A stretch of 64,000 bases of DNA from Himantopus leucocephalus (lineage: Eukaryota; Chordata; Aves; Charadriiformes; Recurvirostridae), in contig RSEF01000001.1 in the NCBI GenBank assembly GCA_003993805.1, positions 146,997,583-147,061,582 on the forward strand. The letters run 5' to 3'. The position numbers were made by a program, and so were the translations under genes. The notes beneath the pieces were generated by a model. The model made no database searches, had not been told where the DNA came from, and saw nothing but the letters and a program-made list of their open reading frames with translations. This document shows, in pieces, positions 24,497 through 38,064 of this stretch (the first letter of the stretch is position 1; every line of letters starts with the position of its first letter).

Positions 24497-27400
24497 TACC
24501 TTAGCCAAAAGAGGGAGAGAGAAGTAAGCAGCGGGCATGGCTATGAAGAGCACCTCCCCCTGGCAGTTTCAGAACCTGCCCATGCTGTAAGACACTGAGG
24601 CTCCAAAACCCCTGGGAGGGGATTCAGCCTCCTGCCTTCCTGCTTGCCAGGTCTGCATCCTTGAACCAACTCCAACAGGGATCTTCTAAGCCAGGAAAAC
24701 ACTCATTAAGAAGTGTTCCACCAATTTTAAAGACCCGGAGATTAAATAAATGCCGTTTAATTAAAATGTTGGAGCAATTTTGATAAGAAATGCTGTTAAA
24801 ATAGTGCTTAGAATTGTCCCAGATGGAGAAGCAATTAGCATAATTGTACTGAAAGAAAGGTATACTTCCGATAATACTCTTCACTGCTTATTACTATAGT
24901 TGAGTGCCACTTGTACTGGAATTAAAAGTGCGCTCACTCTTCCTCGTCAACACATCTAAGTGCTTTAAAATTTATATGGATGTGTGGTTAACATCACTGT
25001 TCCAGATTTGGGAATATTTGAACAAGGCAAACTTGACAAACAGCATTCTGGAGAAATATATATATAACAAAAAGTTAAGGGAACCAAAAAAAAAAGCTTT
25101 TCCTAAAAATGGCAAGTTTCACTCATTTGTTTTGGTTGCATCTGGGATTAGCTCATGGCTCTCATCGTCACCAAAATTATTCTAACTCTCTGGCTTTTAT
25201 GGCAGCTTTGTAGTGGGTGTACACCTGGAGGGAAAAGAGAGAGCACGATACTCATCAGTGCTCACTAATGGAAGGGATCACACTTTACAAGCACACTGTG
25301 AAAATGAAAGGTCATTCAAACTTTTGACTTTGAGGTCTTCAATACGAGCTGGGTAGTATGTGAGTCAGATCAGCACTCAGTGCAGCTGCCGCTCATCCTG
25401 CTATCATCAGTTCACACCCAGCATTTGAAAGCTGAAGGAAGACAGACAAATGTTTTGATGCAATCTTCTCTAGCAAGGGCTTTGGGGAAAGGCTTTAAGC
25501 TGTACAAAAAAAATAAGGGCATAGCAGAAAATTCAAAAGGAGCTCAAATTCTTCTAAAGAAGAAATTGAATAGTACCTATGAATGTGTACTGTGAGGGAC
25601 TGGGTGTTCAAGAAGTCTGCAGCAGTGGGAAGAAGGAAGATAACGCAGAGGGTAGCAGGGTCTGTGATACCAAAGGGAGGGCATGAGGGTGTTAGAGGCC
25701 ATGTATCTCTGGCATTTCTGAGCCTTCTTCCAGCCCCTCTGTGTGTGGGTTCCTCCAAACACCTTCAACTCTTTTTCAACAGGCTCTTCACCTTCAAATA
25801 CCCCCACCCCACTTTATATCATACCCCAAATCATGCCAGACACACCCTCAGTTTCATTCTGAAAAAATACCTTTTCAGTAGACCGCAACACGGACTTCAG
25901 ACTGTATTTCAGATATTTTGAACTGAAACCCACCTCCCCAGGCACAAAAGGTGAATTATATCTCAGGGGCAGTACCTGTGTCCCCAAGGAAACCCAGGGT
26001 AGGTATGTTAATAGCCAGTTCGTTCCACCAGGGAAAAGCTCTAAGCCGTATGAATGTAAGACAGGTCATGCCACATGGCATTGGTGTCACAGTTTGGTCC
26101 CTTCCTCCTTTATTTGTCAGCACTAATAGAGCCACTGATCTCCCTTCCTTGTCTCCAGGATGCATTGACATCTGGAGATGTCCTGCCCTTCACATGCTGG
26201 ACCCAGAGCAGGTATGGAAGCTTCCCCCAGTGAAGAAGTAGGGTTGAAACCACAGCAATATAAACCTCCAGCCAAATGACCAGGACTGGCGCAAAGGAAT
26301 TGACTTGGAAAGAGAAGACAGGTAGCCTCCACAGTCTCCTTAGCTGTGGTCTCAGCTGAGCTGGAAGTAATCCCACTCCCTTCTGGAGAACTATTAGAAA
26401 CACTCCTGGTTCTTCACCGTTTCCTAAAACTGCCTCCAGCAATTTTCACCCTCTGTCAGAGACACGCCTCTCCCTCTGCCTGCACTCACCATCAGACACC
26501 TCTGCTCTACAAGCCCAAGGAGCACATCTGTGTAACTGAATCTCCCCCAAGTATTTGAGCGTCAAGCAGTGGTGTGCAGCTAGTGCCTTTGCCCATCAGG
26601 GCATTGTGCCGTGTGAGCAATCGAAGCTTTCTGATATCTCAAGAAAGACTAATGGGAAGGGGGGTGCAAGGGTGGAGTAAACAAGGTCTGAAAGGAGCAC
26701 AAATTTGGAAAAAAAAAGAGAAAAAATGAAGAAAAAGAAAAGTTAAGACCCAGCCTTGGTGGTCAGAAAAAGACATTGACCTTAAAACTTGCTTTTCGGC
26801 TACATCCGCTACCCAGACAAGGACTACCCATTACATCTTTCCTGTTATCCCATGTGCCTACCAAACACTAGCACAGGAAAATAGGCCCTGATGCAAATGC
26901 TGCCGTAAGGCCTTCATCCAAATCTGTGCCTCTGAACATAGATAGAAATGTTTGTAAACAGAAGTCCCTGGGACTATCAAGAGCCTTGGGTGAGGGTGTA
27001 TGTTTTGTAAGTTTATTATGAAAAGTAGAATCTGTATCAATTTAATCATTTAGACCTAAACTGCTTGATCTTCATCTTGTCTAAATAAACACAAGAAAAT
27101 AAAGGGAGGCAGAAAGCAAAGTGCAGATCAAAACCTAACCTGGACAAGTACAGGGTTAGGTAATGAAGATGTCATGCATTATAATCAACATTTCAAACCG
27201 CGTGAAATTCCCAGTTGTTGGTTTGAAAACCAATGTTTTTTTAATAACAGCGTTACTAGCTGACAGTAAAGCACAAAAAATTGGGGTTTAAATCTTGCTC
27301 TGTTCTAGCTGACCACGGAGAATTAAAAAGGATGGGACATTCTTGCTTGTCTACTGCCTGCATGACTTATAAAGTTAATTCCTCTGCATACAAATTCTGT

Positions 27401-30400
27401 AGAGGCACAAGACACAATTGCTGAAAGAACAACTGAAAGAGTATTCACTTATTGTTGGCAGCACACATTAAAAAACAAGATTTTGAAGAGTCTAGAAAAA
27501 AGTGCTGCCTTGTGCAACTGATGATGAGAATGGTGAAGTTACTGTTCCTTTACTCATCTATTCAATGTCATGTACAGTCTGGGAACATGAGAGAGGCTTG
27601 TGTCTGACACAGGCACGCCACGCAAGTTGCAAAATACGATGGAACTGGTTTCAGCACACACCTACCTACCTCCACTTGTGATTTTCAGTGATTTGGCATT
27701 GCTAAACAATTCCTGTTCAAACTTCGCATTTTTCCATGCAAAGTTAGTGGAGACTCAAAAGTGTGTGCAATGACTGACAAAGTCCCAATAGTTGCTAGAA
27801 AAGATCACTCTAGTCATTTGTGGTGTGAGATCCCACTTGCAGCTGAGCCTGTGAGGATTTTCCTGACAATGAAGGCACTTATATCTCCTTTTGCAAACTG
27901 CATGTTCAGAGTGTTAATCCCATGCTTTTCTGAGCATGCATTTCACAAAAAAAATTATTTATCTAAAATGTAATTAACTTCTATCCTGATGGAGTCAGCA
28001 TCATATTAAGATTAAAAAAAAATCAGCATACCTATAAAGGAGACATAAAAATGGTCTAATATTGCTTATTTGGTAAAAAATAAACCACCTAGAAGACTTG
28101 GCTTAGATGATCCACTTAAGACAAGTTTGGATAACACCTGTTCCATCTTCATAAATCAAATAAAAATTATGGTCAATGTTATGCAGTTAATGAAGAGTTG
28201 GAGATTACAATAATTTATAAGGTACAGATTCTGAGTGTACACTAGGAAATACAGCCTATAAGCTGCTAAATGCTGCCTAGAGAGGCTGTCTTGCTCTGTA
28301 TCATCATTTTTCAGGAAATTCATCATGTACTATAATAGTCACAAAGATAATTAATACTAAAACTTCACTAAACCAGGTTTCATAGTAGGCTTTTTTGTCA
28401 CCTTACCATCCCAGTTTACAATCTGGTAATGAACAACTAACTTCTCAGAGGATAACAGCCACAGAAGTTCTCAAGAAAAGTTTGGATCGCCATAAAAAGG
28501 AGATTCCAGCATCACTGGAACCAGAAAAAACGGCATCCCATTTTATAGCAGAAATCTCCCCCCAGAAAAAGACAGATTCAAAGCATAGTTGTCTAAATGA
28601 GAACCTGACTTAAGTCAAAAGCTGATTCCAACCTCTCAGACTTTAAATGTAGAAATTAAAAAGTATAGAACTCCTGCACAGTTTTTGTTGTTGAGAGTCA
28701 CCATTTGATGGAGTAGTTTTTCCCTAGAGTAAGAATAAAAAGGAAACCATAGTACTTCAGTGAAACAATGCAAGCTAAAACTGACGTAAGTGACTTCAAG
28801 GCTTTTGCAGATTTTCAATTAGCATCAGTAATAAAAATTATTTATATGTTTACTATTGTTTATACAAAGGCAAAATAAGGTTTTAATATAATGAATGCTA
28901 ATGTTGGCAGATAAGGAAGAAATCAAGCTCATAAATGGGCCACAATGGCAGTGAAAATGTTGGAAACCTCCTGGATAGTGGTATGGCATGGCTTGACAAG
29001 GGAATCTTACCTGGCCACTGGCACCAGTTAGCCACAAGGATCACGCAGCCATAAGAGAATTAACAAGTATATACACCTTTTTATTATGATGTGAGCTGAA
29101 ATAATAACTTATCTATGATTTTATTAATCACTACTCCCTTTGTTCTATGCTATGTAAATATAAAAATTGAATATTGTTCAAATGCTTTTGTAAAAATTCT
29201 TCTAATAACTTAGCAGTTAGCTGGTATCACTGCTTGACAAAAGAGAATTAGCTTATTATTTAGAAATCAGTTATAAACCTCATCTCTAATCAGCCCACAC
29301 TGTTTCCTGGCAAGATAAGTAGGAGGCTAAAAGATCCGAAAAACCAGAGGAATTGGATACGACCCTTCCTGTGAGTGAATGACAAATGCAGCCTGTTGGG
29401 GTGAGCCAAAGGACCTCTGTGGGTCTGAAATGAATTGTCTAGTTCTGGAGCACCTGGCACCTGTGCATGCTGTGGTTTTCGTTGTCATGTAGGTGAGAAA
29501 CAAACCCAACACAAGATCGCTTATTTTTATCTTGTTCTGTGCCCATCTATTTTGTTCCCAGCTTCTGCCTCCACGTTGTTCATTTTAAGTGTTGTACACT
29601 GTACATTTCTTAAAACTAAATAAATACAAAGGAAGATTGATTTGTCTCTCTGGTAACTTCTTTTATGGCAGCATTAGTGCTCTGTCCAAACAGGCAGCCT
29701 CACTTGTACAGTCACCTTGGTTTTGTGGCATTGTGCCATTTGTGGCATTTCAGAAACGGTCACAGGACGCAAATCATTCCACCTGTCTATCCTGACACAC
29801 ACAATTCATCAGTCAGGGATCGTTTGGACCTAGAGCCTTCAGGGACAGGATGGGAAAAACTATTCAGGTGATAAAGACAACTTGTCCTCCAGGGCTAGGG
29901 ACATCAAAATGTGAGGGCGGGCAATGGAGATCTTTACCAAGCTGTTTTGGACTTAATGAGTAAACTGCTCTAAAGATACAGGAATACATTTGCCATAAGG
30001 GTACTATACGCCTGGCTAGTCTGTTTTTCCGGGCTGGCTAGACTCAGGGCTGAAGACCTGGCTGCAGCCAGGGTCCCCAGCAGCTCCTCCTGGGACAGCC
30101 AGAACAACCCCTTGTGCAGACGCAGCCTCCCACTGCCCTGCTCTCCACTCTGCCCAGGATCAGAGTTTTCACTGGCACTGCTCCCTGGCTCTGCCCTGCA
30201 GACAAATCACCTTACCTGCCTTTCTCTACTCGTGCATAGGATCTAGTTTCTAGCTGCCATGAGAGCTTGTAAAGTCATCACACTGCTTTACAGAGAGGGC
30301 AGGAGCACAGTGTGTTATGGACACGGTGGTTTTTAGTGTTACAGGGTTATGAGTTGGTTTTCTTTTTTTCAGGTGAAGGGTTGGAGGAAGGGATGAGCAA

Positions 30401-31097
30401 GTTGCTTTAGAGTTCAATGTTAGAAAGCTGAAAATAGGTTCATACAACTGAAAACCAAAAACTTAACAAGACACAGCATTCCCTGGGACGTTTCACATCC
30501 CCCATATGGTTGAGGGCAAGAAGGGAGGGAAATCTGTTCCCTGGTACAGCCCATCACCAAGTACTGGATGTTTCTACTTTGGTAGTATTCCCAACAGGTC
30601 TATCTTCATGGCAACATGGATGCCAAGGCCAGCACACGCTACACCAGTGCTTCAAACACTGTGTTTCCTACAGTAAGGACCGTAACAGTAGCAGGATGAC
30701 ACAGCACCATACAAGGGCCAACATGTGAAGTAATTTTAGTGCCTTTTCTCTGAAAAGTATATAAAAAAAGTGAGGCTTTTTTTTTCTTTTTCTCTTTTTT
30801 AACTTTACACTTGATTTCTATGACCTCTTCACATGAGAAGGGCAACGAAACTTCTCACCCTAGATTCTTGTATGTGACCCTATAGCTTCACATATGTGGC
30901 ACCAAACAGGTATTAAACACTGAGGAGGGAATTTTCAGTCTTCCATGGGAATGAGATGACTACCTTGTACTTAATTCAAAATTATGTCTATTTGTTTACA
31001 TATTTAAGACATTATGAAGTTCCAAGAGGAGTAGCTGTTAAAATCAGAGCAAAATACCAACGTGTGGTCAAGAGTGAACTGTATTGTAGTATTCATT
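24497..31097. other. Long AT-rich non-coding stretch, no gene recognised
   Basis: No RNA gene, recent repeat or convincing exon was seen. A locally GC-rich patch at 30010-30240 carries a perfect 16-bp palindrome (CCTGGCTGCAGCCAGG, 30057-30072). Open frames such as those at 25583-25921 and 26110-26442 are motif-free and overlap on both strands, as chance frames do. Confidence 0.5.
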
Positions 31098-31226
31098 TCA
31101 TAGAATCATAGAATATCTCAAGTTGGAAGGGACCCATAAGGATCATCAAGTCCAACTCCCTGCTTCTCGCAGGACTACCTAAAACTAAACCATATGACTC
31201 AGAGCATCATTCAGGTGCTTTTTTGA
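31098..31226 (-). mobile_element. CR1 LINE, short 3' end
   Basis: The plus strand reads CATAGAATCATAGAAT, then AAGTTGGAAGGGACCCATAA and CATCAAGTCCAACTCCC, which is the antisense of the avian CR1 3' terminus. Only ~130 bp is present, a typical strong 5' truncation. It has no coding capacity. Confidence 0.93.
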
Positions 31227-31472
31227 AGTAGAAATAAAATAACTTTATTGTGCTAATAAAACATGCCCAGAATTCTTAAAATACTTTCACAAGGGGTAAA
31301 TCTTAAGACTTGAAGTCCCAGAAGGAACTTAGCATATGAACTTTAAATGTAAAATCAAATACACTTTGAGAATAAGGTTGCTGTCTTGAACTAGGTCATT
31401 GCCAGGCTGGTGGCAAACAGCAAACAGGAGAATGGCACGATGAAGAACAGCAAGTCAAAAAGTTCAAAATAG

Positions 31473-31753
31473 CTACAGTCTTTCTTTCCAAGGATAAACA
31501 TAGCATCCTTTGCACTTCACAAGAAATGGAGGACATGTCTTGAACAGCAGTTGCAGAAGAGGTTTTTCTCTGATCTCAATTATTGTACCATTCATATGTT
31601 TTATTGTACTAAGTAGATTGATAGCATTCTCCCTCATGTTATTTGCAACTAATTGCTCCTTTTGTTTTGCAAGTAATTGTTCCTGTTCTTTTTTACAAAT
31701 TCCTCGCAATTTTTTCAGTGTTCCCAGGCAAGGAGTGAGACAGCTTCGTTGCT
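31473..31753 (-). CDS. Possible 3'-terminal exon of an unidentified gene, or a pseudogene fragment
   Basis: On the minus strand a frame opens directly after an AG at 31754-31755 (GAAGTACTAG) and runs ~93 codons to a TAG at 31473. The middle is Lys/Gln/Glu-rich (KKEQEQLLAKQKEQL) and could form a coiled coil. The end (CPPFLVKCKGCYVYPWKERL) is Cys-rich and basic. About 225 bp downstream on the same strand is AATAAA (plus 31244-31249), a plausible polyadenylation signal. Against a real exon, the pyrimidine tract upstream of the AG is weak, the frame is AT-rich and no family is recognised. It could equally be a chance frame. Confidence 0.22.
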
Positions 31754-34700
31754 AGTACTTCATGTAGGAAACAGCCCTCAGATACCAAACACCTGCACCA
31801 GACAAATACACCATGAGTTAAGCAGAATTGTTGCACCAGCATGATATTCATAGCCTCCATTGCTATATAACTACCTGTTTTACTGTAGAAACTACAGCCT
31901 GCGTGTTTTGAATGCTATGCTTTTTTGTCAAGGTATTTTGCATTTATTTAAGCAGAAACTCAACATACCTGACAAATGATACTAACCATCTGGCTTTAAG
32001 ATGCACTGGTTTCCCAGAAGACTGCTAGGAAAGTAACCTAACTACATCTCACATTTCAAAAAATGCAGAGCAGGACATCTGGCTGGCCTATTTTGTATCT
32101 GACACTGCAGTCACACACATAAGAAGTTCATGGAGCTTATAATAATAATAGTAATAATAAGGAGACTTCAACAGGCTATGGTTTGTTACTTGAATTTTTT
32201 AATTTTGATGTAAAAATTCATTATAGAACAAGAAAGTTCTCTTTCACTGCCCACTTTGTTGTGCTTCTGCAAAGCTGAGTCTATCAAACTGATGTAATAA
32301 TATATAGCCCAAAAACTTCAGCTTTATAATTACCAAGTTGTCAGTCTAATCCTGGCTGTGGTAATGTTACAAAAAGGGTTTGAAGGCTTTGTAATCAAAT
32401 TATTGACTGAACAGGCTTCTGAAGAAGTTATATGAAAAAATACTATTTTTATTAAAAGCTTACTTGGCGATTTGGCAGCTGAACTGAAATGGACATAGAT
32501 AAGAATTACTTAACAAAATGTCTAAAACTGTTAGGGATATATAAAGTGAAATACAAAGCCTAAAGGGGGTGGCCTAACAAAAGACAGTACTTTACACCTG
32601 TGAATATAAATGGTGGAAAACATGATAGTATACATCAGCAAAAGTAGATTTGATTTCACCTGCACAATGGTCATTCAAAGCCTGATTGATTGCCTGTCTA
32701 CAGAGGAAAGGCTTGAGTTATTATTGTTTTAAGCTTCTTTTAATTTGCAGGCATGAATTAGAAAAAATAAAACCCATTTCTGTACTTCAGAAAGGAATAC
32801 GACAATGGGCCATGTCTCTCAGCCCTTCAGAGCCCTCCAATGTGGAAGACAAGCCTCCTGGCTAAGGCTAATGGTAGTACTGTGCTAGGGAACTTTTACA
32901 CAAAAGCTCAGGGTGAAAATAGAAAACAACGCATTTAAAGGCTAGAAAATTGCCAACACAGAGTAACATGCATTTCTCTATTATATGTTATTGCACTGAG
33001 ATCACTGAGGCAAACAGCCTTTAGGTCAAAGAAGCCAGAAAGGTCGGACAGATCCCAACAGCGGTTGAGCTGATCTCTTTACCGAGTCAATAAGCATAGC
33101 CCAAAAGTTCCTTATTCACAAAAGTCATCGTTGCTGACTTGTTTACTGACACTGCTATGACAGTGCAGCAAGAACACGGACTGTCTGAGAAAGGATTAGT
33201 AAGGCTGGGCTCTAAGTAAGTCCCACTGGCCATGTTCCTACTGCCAACCAAAAAAAGGGTTGAGGAGCAATCCCTGGCCCCAAGACCAAGTGGCAGTGGC
33301 TAGCTCACAGCCATGCTGCCATCACCTGCAGAAATTTGGTTGAGCCACCTGGAGTGGTCCAAAGCAGAGCTAGGGTGAGAGGTAACAGTCACATAGGGAT
33401 CCAGTGCTCAGGGTCACTCCATCTACCACTTTCATTTAACTGTACAGACATAGCCATCACCATAATATTCTGTAGTGCAATATCTGGCTAAGCAATATGT
33501 GCTATTTGCTTTACAGGCCTTGAAGATGGCCTTTAGAGGACCAATTCATCAGCTGTGATGTATATCACACAACATCATCCCTCTTCAAAGAGAGGAGACT
33601 TCACTTATTACTAACGTTGTTAATGAAGTTTGATCTGAAAGCTTTTTTTCTTCTTAGCTCTGATGTTCCTGTTCAGCCTAACGTTACACGGTACTTGTGA
33701 AGTAATGCCATAAATTAACAATACTGTTCTGTGGCCATAGTCTGACTCCCAGCACACCAATTCCCCAGATCCTGTTATGTAGATACAGGCATTTTGTTAT
33801 TTATAGTTAGGCAAGTTCATCCACTTCTACAATTTGAATTAAGAATCGTCTAAATAATTAGACCATTACTGTTCCCCTAACGATGTAATCTGTTTCAAGT
33901 GTAAACACAAGAGGGAGAAACAGGTCACTCTTGGTTTCATTGATTTTTAATGACAAAACATGAAATATCCTCTAACCTAGTTTATCCTTTCTTTTTCAGA
34001 TCAATAAGAAATCAGTAATAGCTTTACTTTTAGCAAACAGGGATTGTGTTCATTAAAACATTTTGCTGCTCCAACCTTGATCTTACTGAATACATTAGGA
34101 AATAGGTCACTTGACAGGTCTTTCCTTTTTCTTTTTAATTGAAATCAATGAAGCTGACCCTAGCAGGTAAAACTAATTAGATCGTTAAAGAAGTAGCAAT
34201 ATTTTTAATGATGAGAAATCTTCTATTCAACTTGGAGTCCTTTCTAAAGGAAATGAGTTTGAATCCAATGTATAGGTGGAGTTGTTCCTGAAGAAATTTC
34301 TTCTATGAACCTTGAGGAAAATATCACAGGACTTGAATTTCAGCCTTTCATGGTCATCAGCATTGCAAGAAAGCAGAATATGACTCTAGCACCTCTTCAC
34401 TTGTTTAAGCAGGGGCAAATCCACAAACACAAGCAGATATTGTGTCTCCTGTATTTGGGGATTAATCCTCTTGTGACTGAAGTTAACAGCCTCACATCTA
34501 TGGACCAGGCAGTCTGTCAGCTCTGATGTTCTTCAAAATGTCTTCGCAGGTCCCACAAAAAACTGCAACTTCAGTATGAGCTTTAGATTGAGTGAATCAA
34601 CAGGTAATGCAGAAAGCTGATCATCACAGTGGCAATGGCTTGGTTTATACATTAACAAAAATAATCCAACAAATACCAACCCATCACGAAAATTTGTATC

Positions 34701-35734
34701 AGCTACCTAAATGATCATTTAGATATAGAAGAGATAATCATGTGCATGAGAATCAGAACTAGGAGGATAGTTCTCAGATCTTGAGAAATTCTTTCAGAAC
34801 ATGAAAGACTAGATAACATTCAGCCACAATAAAAATTTTCCTCTGTGTCCTTAGGAAAATTTCCTGAGAAACAAGTAACATTATCCTTACCCAAAAACCT
34901 TTCAAGCAGTTCTATATCAGGGCTAAAACGAACTGTCATGTTACCTCATATCACTGAATAACTGCAATAGCTTTCTGTCCATTCTGCTGCCCTGAAAGAA
35001 TGTGTATAGCTCAATTCAATTTTATGCATAAAATGTAAGCAATCAGCATCACTTAATACATTTTTTGAAAGTGAAGGGATTTTTGCTATTTTTAAAGGAG
35101 TCTGTAATTACACACTCGTTTATGCAAAATTAGCTCATCTTGCAGGAGAGCAGTTATTAGTGGAATGAAATGCACCATGCTAAGTAAACAGCTATAATAA
35201 CATCAACACAAAACCCAAACACATTTCAAAAATAAACAGTTATAAAAAATAAAATAAAGATAGCCTATGACTGATTTTAGAATATGTTCCTGTTATTAGT
35301 TACAAAACAAATAGCCACAGTGTAGATAAAGCAAAGGAAAACACCAAACAAAAAAGGCAGGAACACATTCAAAGTGAATACATTATTAAAAACAAACCAG
35401 AAGAAAAACTTTGAAAGATCAGTATTAAGGTATTTATTATGAAAAGGTTGCCAAATGCACGTTACATATTTATTCTGTCTTGAGTGATTGAAGAACAGCA
35501 TCTATCTCAAGGAGTTATTTTGATAGACCAACATAATCAACATGGGATTTAAAAACAGAATTCAGGTATCTGACTGCAGGTACCTAGTGCCATAAAACTA
35601 AAGGTTGAGTGATAGGCAATTGGACCTCTAAGAGTCTTCTGCCTTTCTTGAGTGGTCCTATGTGGTAGATGTGATCCCCAGGCACCTTTCAAATGGCACC
35701 TAACATCCATGTGTGGGGAACTGAATCCAGTCCT
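31754..35734. other. AT-rich non-coding stretch, nothing firmly recognised
   Basis: No gene was seen. At about 35560-35730, just before the CR1 cluster, wording such as CAGGTATCTGACTGCAGG, GTACCTAGTGCC and GGCACCTTTCAAATGGCACC suggests an old, unclassified interspersed repeat. A small AAT-rich simple repeat lies near 32140-32160. Confidence 0.45.
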
Positions 35735-36375
35735 GAATCATAGAAACACAGAATAGTTTCGGTTGGAAGGGACCTTTAAGGGTCATTTAGTTCAACCTCC
35801 CCTGCAATGAGCAGGCACATCTTCAACTAGATCAGGCTGCTCAGAGCCCCATCCAACCTCACCTTGAATCTTTCCAGGGATCTACCACCTCTCTAGGCAA
35901 CCTCTTTCTGTGTCTCACCACGCTCAGCGTAAAAAATTTCTTCCCTATTATCTGGTCTGAATCTACCCTCTTTTAGTTTAAAACCATTACCCCTTGTCCT
36001 AGCACAACAGGCCCTGCTAAAAAGTTTGTCCCAAACTTGCTTATAAGCACGCTTTAAGTACTGGAAGGCCATAATAAGGTCTCCCCAGAGTATTCTTTTC
36101 TCAGGCTGAATAACTCCAACTTTCTCAGCCTGTCCTCACAGGAGAGGCATTCCATCCCTCTGACCATTTTTGTGGCCCTCCTCTGGACACACTCCAACAG
36201 GTCCATGTCTTTCCTGTGCTGAGGACTCCAGGACTGGATACAGTACTCCGGGTGGGGTCTCACCAGAGCCGAGTAGAGGGGCAGAATTACCTCCCTTGAC
36301 CTGCTGGGCTTGCTTCTTTTGATGCAGCCCAGGATATCAGTCAGTCCAGACCAGTTTGTCAGTCTTGCTCATCAC
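35735..36375 (-). mobile_element. CR1 LINE, 5'-truncated (RT C-terminus plus 3' UTR)
   Basis: Read on the minus strand, a frame at 36054-36263 encodes the conserved C-terminal CR1 reverse transcriptase segment: [20 protein letters not shown], then [11 protein letters not shown] and [12 protein letters not shown]. The frame then breaks, although the expected words continue (a [14 protein letters not shown] stretch in another frame). The 3' UTR follows, ending in TATGATTC at 35735. The 5' edge lies between about 36375 and 36420, next to the 3' end of the second CR1. It is a dead copy. Confidence 0.93.
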
Positions 36376-36490
36376 GGGGGTACACTTTCTTTGACCTTTC
36401 TTTTCTGGCTGACATACTTATCATAGAATCATAGAATTGTTGAGGTCGGAAGGGACCTTTAACATCATCAAGTCCAACCATTAACCTAAC

Positions 36491-36590
36491 NNNNNNNNNN
36501 NNNNNNNNNNNNNNNNNNNNNNNNNNNNNNNNNNNNNNNNNNNNNNNNNNNNNNNNNNNNNNNNNNNNNNNNNNNNNNNNNNNNNNNNNN
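36491..36590. other. Assembly gap, 100 N
   Basis: A run of exactly 100 N joins the CR1 3' end to the CR1 EN-RT linker. A nominal gap size is likely. The missing sequence should be mainly the CR1 reverse transcriptase. Confidence 0.98.
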
Positions 36591-36669
36591 GGACCTCCCT
36601 GGTCAGCCAGGACTGCTCATAAATTATGCAAAGGAAGAAGCCCTTCTTATTATTCTTTGCATTCCTTGC

Positions 36670-36834
36670 CAAGTGCAGCTCCAGCTGCACCTTGGCCTTC
36701 CTGATCCCATCTTTACACAACCAGGACGCATCCCTATACTCTTCCCAGGAANCAAGTGCAGCTCCAGCTGCACCTTGGCCTTCCTGATCCCATCTTTACA
36801 CAACCAGGACGCATCCCTATACTCTTCCCAGGAA
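36670..36834 (+). repeat. Assembly-type duplication around a single N (82 bp twice)
   Basis: 36670-36751 is repeated at 36753-36834 with a single N at 36752. It falls inside the CR1 EN-RT linker. The pattern fits unmerged contig ends in a repeat-rich place, not a biological tandem duplication. Confidence 0.9.
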
Positions 36835-36916
36835 ACCTGTTCCTGCTTCCACTGCCTGTGCATTTCCTTCTTGCCCTTTAGTTTGACCAGCAGGTCTCGA
36901 CTCAGTCATGCTGCTC

Positions 36917-37033
36917 TCTTGCCCTCCTTTCTTGATTTCTTACATCTGGGGATTGAGAGCTTTTGCACTTTACANTCTTGCCCTCCTTTCTTGATTTCTT
37001 ACATCTGGGGATTGAGAGCTCTTGCACTTTACA
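36917..37033 (+). repeat. Assembly-type duplication around a single N (58 bp twice)
   Basis: 36917-36974 is repeated at 36976-37033 with one mismatch and a single N at 36975. It is also inside the CR1 endonuclease-linker region and is best explained as an overlap between contig ends. Confidence 0.9.
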
Positions 37034-38064
37034 GAAAGCATCCTTGAAGATCTGCCAGCTCTGTTCTGCTCCCTTGTCCTCAAGGAACATTTCCCAGGGA
37101 GTTCTATTGACTAACTCCTTGAAGAGCTGGAATTTTGCTTCCCTAAAAATCGGGATCCTGACTTTACTCTTTGCCCAACCCGTATCTCTCAGGACTGCGA
37201 ACTCCACCAGTACACGATGACTGCAGCCCCGGCTGCCTCCAATCTTGACATCACCGATTAGCTCACTTGCATTGGTGACCAACAGGTCCAGCATGACATT
37301 CCCTCTGGCAGGGCTATTATCTGGCTTAAGAAGTTATCCTCAATGCATTCCAGGAGCCTCCTGAATTGCCTACAGCTCGCTGAGCTACTTTTCCAGCAGA
37401 TGTCAGAGCGGTTGAAGTCCCCCAGTAGGACGAGAGCCTGTGAGTGCAATGCGTCCTGTAGCTGAAATAAGAAGGTTTCATCAATAGGCTCCCCTTGATC
37501 AGGTGACCTGTAGTAGACACCAACCACAACATTCCCTTTGTTGCCTCAATCTCTAATTCTTACCCACAAGCTTTCAACCTGCTCGTGGCTATTCTTCAAC
37601 GACAGCTCTTCACACTCTATCCATTTCTTGATGTAGAGGGCAATGCCTCTACCCCTCCTTCCTTACCTGTCCCTTCTGAACAGCCTGTAGCTGTCGATAG
37701 CAGCAATCTAGTCATGGGATGTGTCCTACCAAATTTTGGTAATGGCAACTGCTTCCAACTCCTTCTGTTTGTTGGCCATGCTGCGTGCATTGGTGTAGAG
37801 GCACTTCAGCTGAGTTGTCGACCATGTCACTTTCTTACAGGCACGTTCCTTAATTCCTTTGAGGTATTTCACTGATGTTTCCTTCTTGGCTCTTATTACC
37901 TTAGGAGCCCTTGTCACACGACTGTAAGACTTCAAGTGTGCTGCAGTACAGCCAGCACGTCTCAGAGCAACAGGCCCCCATTAGCACCCTGCCCTCTAAC
38001 CTTGGTGCGTCATCCCACAGCTTGTCATGGGAAAGCCTGATGTTACTCCACACCCCTTTCAAGC

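Larger units (their letters stand above)
36596..37945 (-). pseudogene. CR1 ORF2 endonuclease region, broken
   Basis: In an active CR1 this region encodes the apurinic-like endonuclease that nicks the target and the linker to the reverse transcriptase. The minus strand shows, in order, LKCLYTNARSMANKQKELEA (start of the EN fold), VAITKIW, SYRLFRRDR, a GIALYIKK-type strand, VVVGVYYRSPDQGEP, LVLLGDFN (catalytic D-F-N block), LDLLVTNASELIGDVKIGGS, and a CSHRVLVEF stretch where active copies have the catalytic S-D-H; the aspartate is not visible here. The linker NRTPWEMFLEDKGAEQSW and the SIPRCKKS motif follow. Several stops and frameshifts interrupt it, about ten residues are missing between ELEA and VAIT, and two single-N joins (36752 and 36975) duplicate pieces of the linker. 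It is not functional. Confidence 0.9.

Noticed and set aside
30057..30072. Perfect 16-bp palindrome CCTGGCTGCAGCCAGG
   Set aside because: It is within what a 64-kb window can produce in a GC-rich patch and has no supporting context.
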